Below are positions 63,687-64,000 of a DNA stretch of 64,000 nucleotides, piece by piece (the stretch's first letter is position 1; every line of letters starts with the position of its first letter). Below the pieces are notes generated by a model. It saw only the letters and a program-made list of their open reading frames with translations, was not told the origin of the DNA and searched no databases. The stretch covers positions 511,001 to 575,000 of the forward strand of contig CANXME010000398.1 of assembly GCA_948144175.1 (NCBI GenBank), written 5' to 3'. The DNA comes from Closterium sp. NIES-65 (lineage: Eukaryota; Streptophyta; Zygnematophyceae; Desmidiales; Closteriaceae). A program made the position numbers and the translations under genes.

Positions 63687-64000
63687 CTCAGCTGGATGAA
63701 CAGGAGCGAGGGGGGAGGTCAGAGAAAAAACGCACATATCTTAGTCGACCTAAAAATAACTCAGCTGGAGAAACAGAAGTGACGGGAAGGGGGGGGGGGG
63801 GGAGGGCAGGGAGAAGGCAGTTCGCTTGATAAGGTACTGCAAGAGAAGGCAGTACACAGATAAGGCTGAAAAGTTCCCTCCCTCCCTCCCTCCCTCGGCT
63901 GTTGATAACTCCTTGAGCTTCTGACCTGGAGAAAAAAAGGAGTGAGGGGGTGAGTAGGTATAGGGAGAATGCAGTGTGAGTGCGTGCTGTAAGACACGTT
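63687..64000 (-). other. DENR intron with a copy of exon KLKELSTAEGG
   Basis: GAAGCTCAAGGAGTTATCAA (minus, about 63903-63922) repeats the start of the exon 63620-63686, followed by GGGA repeats. At 63741-63758 TCTTAGTCGACCTAAAAA is a degenerate palindrome. Upstream DENR exons are not visible before the window ends. Confidence 0.65.

Overview
The window is eukaryotic nuclear DNA. It holds three intron-rich housekeeping genes, found by exon-by-exon reading, and several nested retrotransposons. The genes are a plant-type IWS1/SPN1 transcription elongation factor (+), a trichome-birefringence-like (TBL) polysaccharide O-acetyltransferase (+), and the C-terminal part of a DENR/SUI1 translation factor (-). 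TBL proteins, the plant-like IWS1, GC-rich exons, C/T- and G-rich introns and many Ty1/copia and Ty3 elements point to a streptophyte. A GC-rich streptophyte green alga (for example a zygnematophyte) seems likelier than a moss, but this is inference.

Layout. 1-2813: a Ty3 chromovirus on the minus strand, cut by the window edge. 3252-12283: IWS1 in 11 exons whose phases all close (503 codons). 12441-25760: a 6.1 kb LINE (minus) with a poly(A) tail and a 12-bp target duplication; its ORF1 is split by a complete copia element (Copia-1, 18372-25549) with identical 110-bp LTRs. 26703-30516: TBL in 5 exons (775 codons). 30810-43740: a chromovirus (+) carrying a solo LTR in gag and a second copia (Copia-2, minus) in pol. 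43875-49354: Copia-4 (minus, heavily deleted). 50313-57002: Copia-3 (+, perfect 5-bp target duplication, internal deletion). 57003-60217: non-coding DNA with tandem repeats and a tRNA-like SINE. 60218-63686: the last six recognised DENR exons (minus), converging on TBL.

The most interesting signal is in the host genes. Nearly every exon has truncated, diverged copies in the adjoining introns. Copies upstream of the intact exon keep the splice acceptor and the 5' part of the exon; copies downstream keep the 3' part and the donor region. This is what local tandem duplication across an exon-intron junction would leave. At many seams between copies lies a palindrome of the form TTTTGAG-NNNN-CTCAAAA (centre GCGC, TCGA or AATT, some degenerate). 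In the TBL case the palindrome is absent from the parental sequence. I saw none in the retrotransposons. This looks like a recurrent, possibly undescribed, intron-expansion process.

The three host genes have unrelated functions (Pol II elongation, cell-wall acetylation, translation re-initiation and recycling) and show no operon-like linkage.
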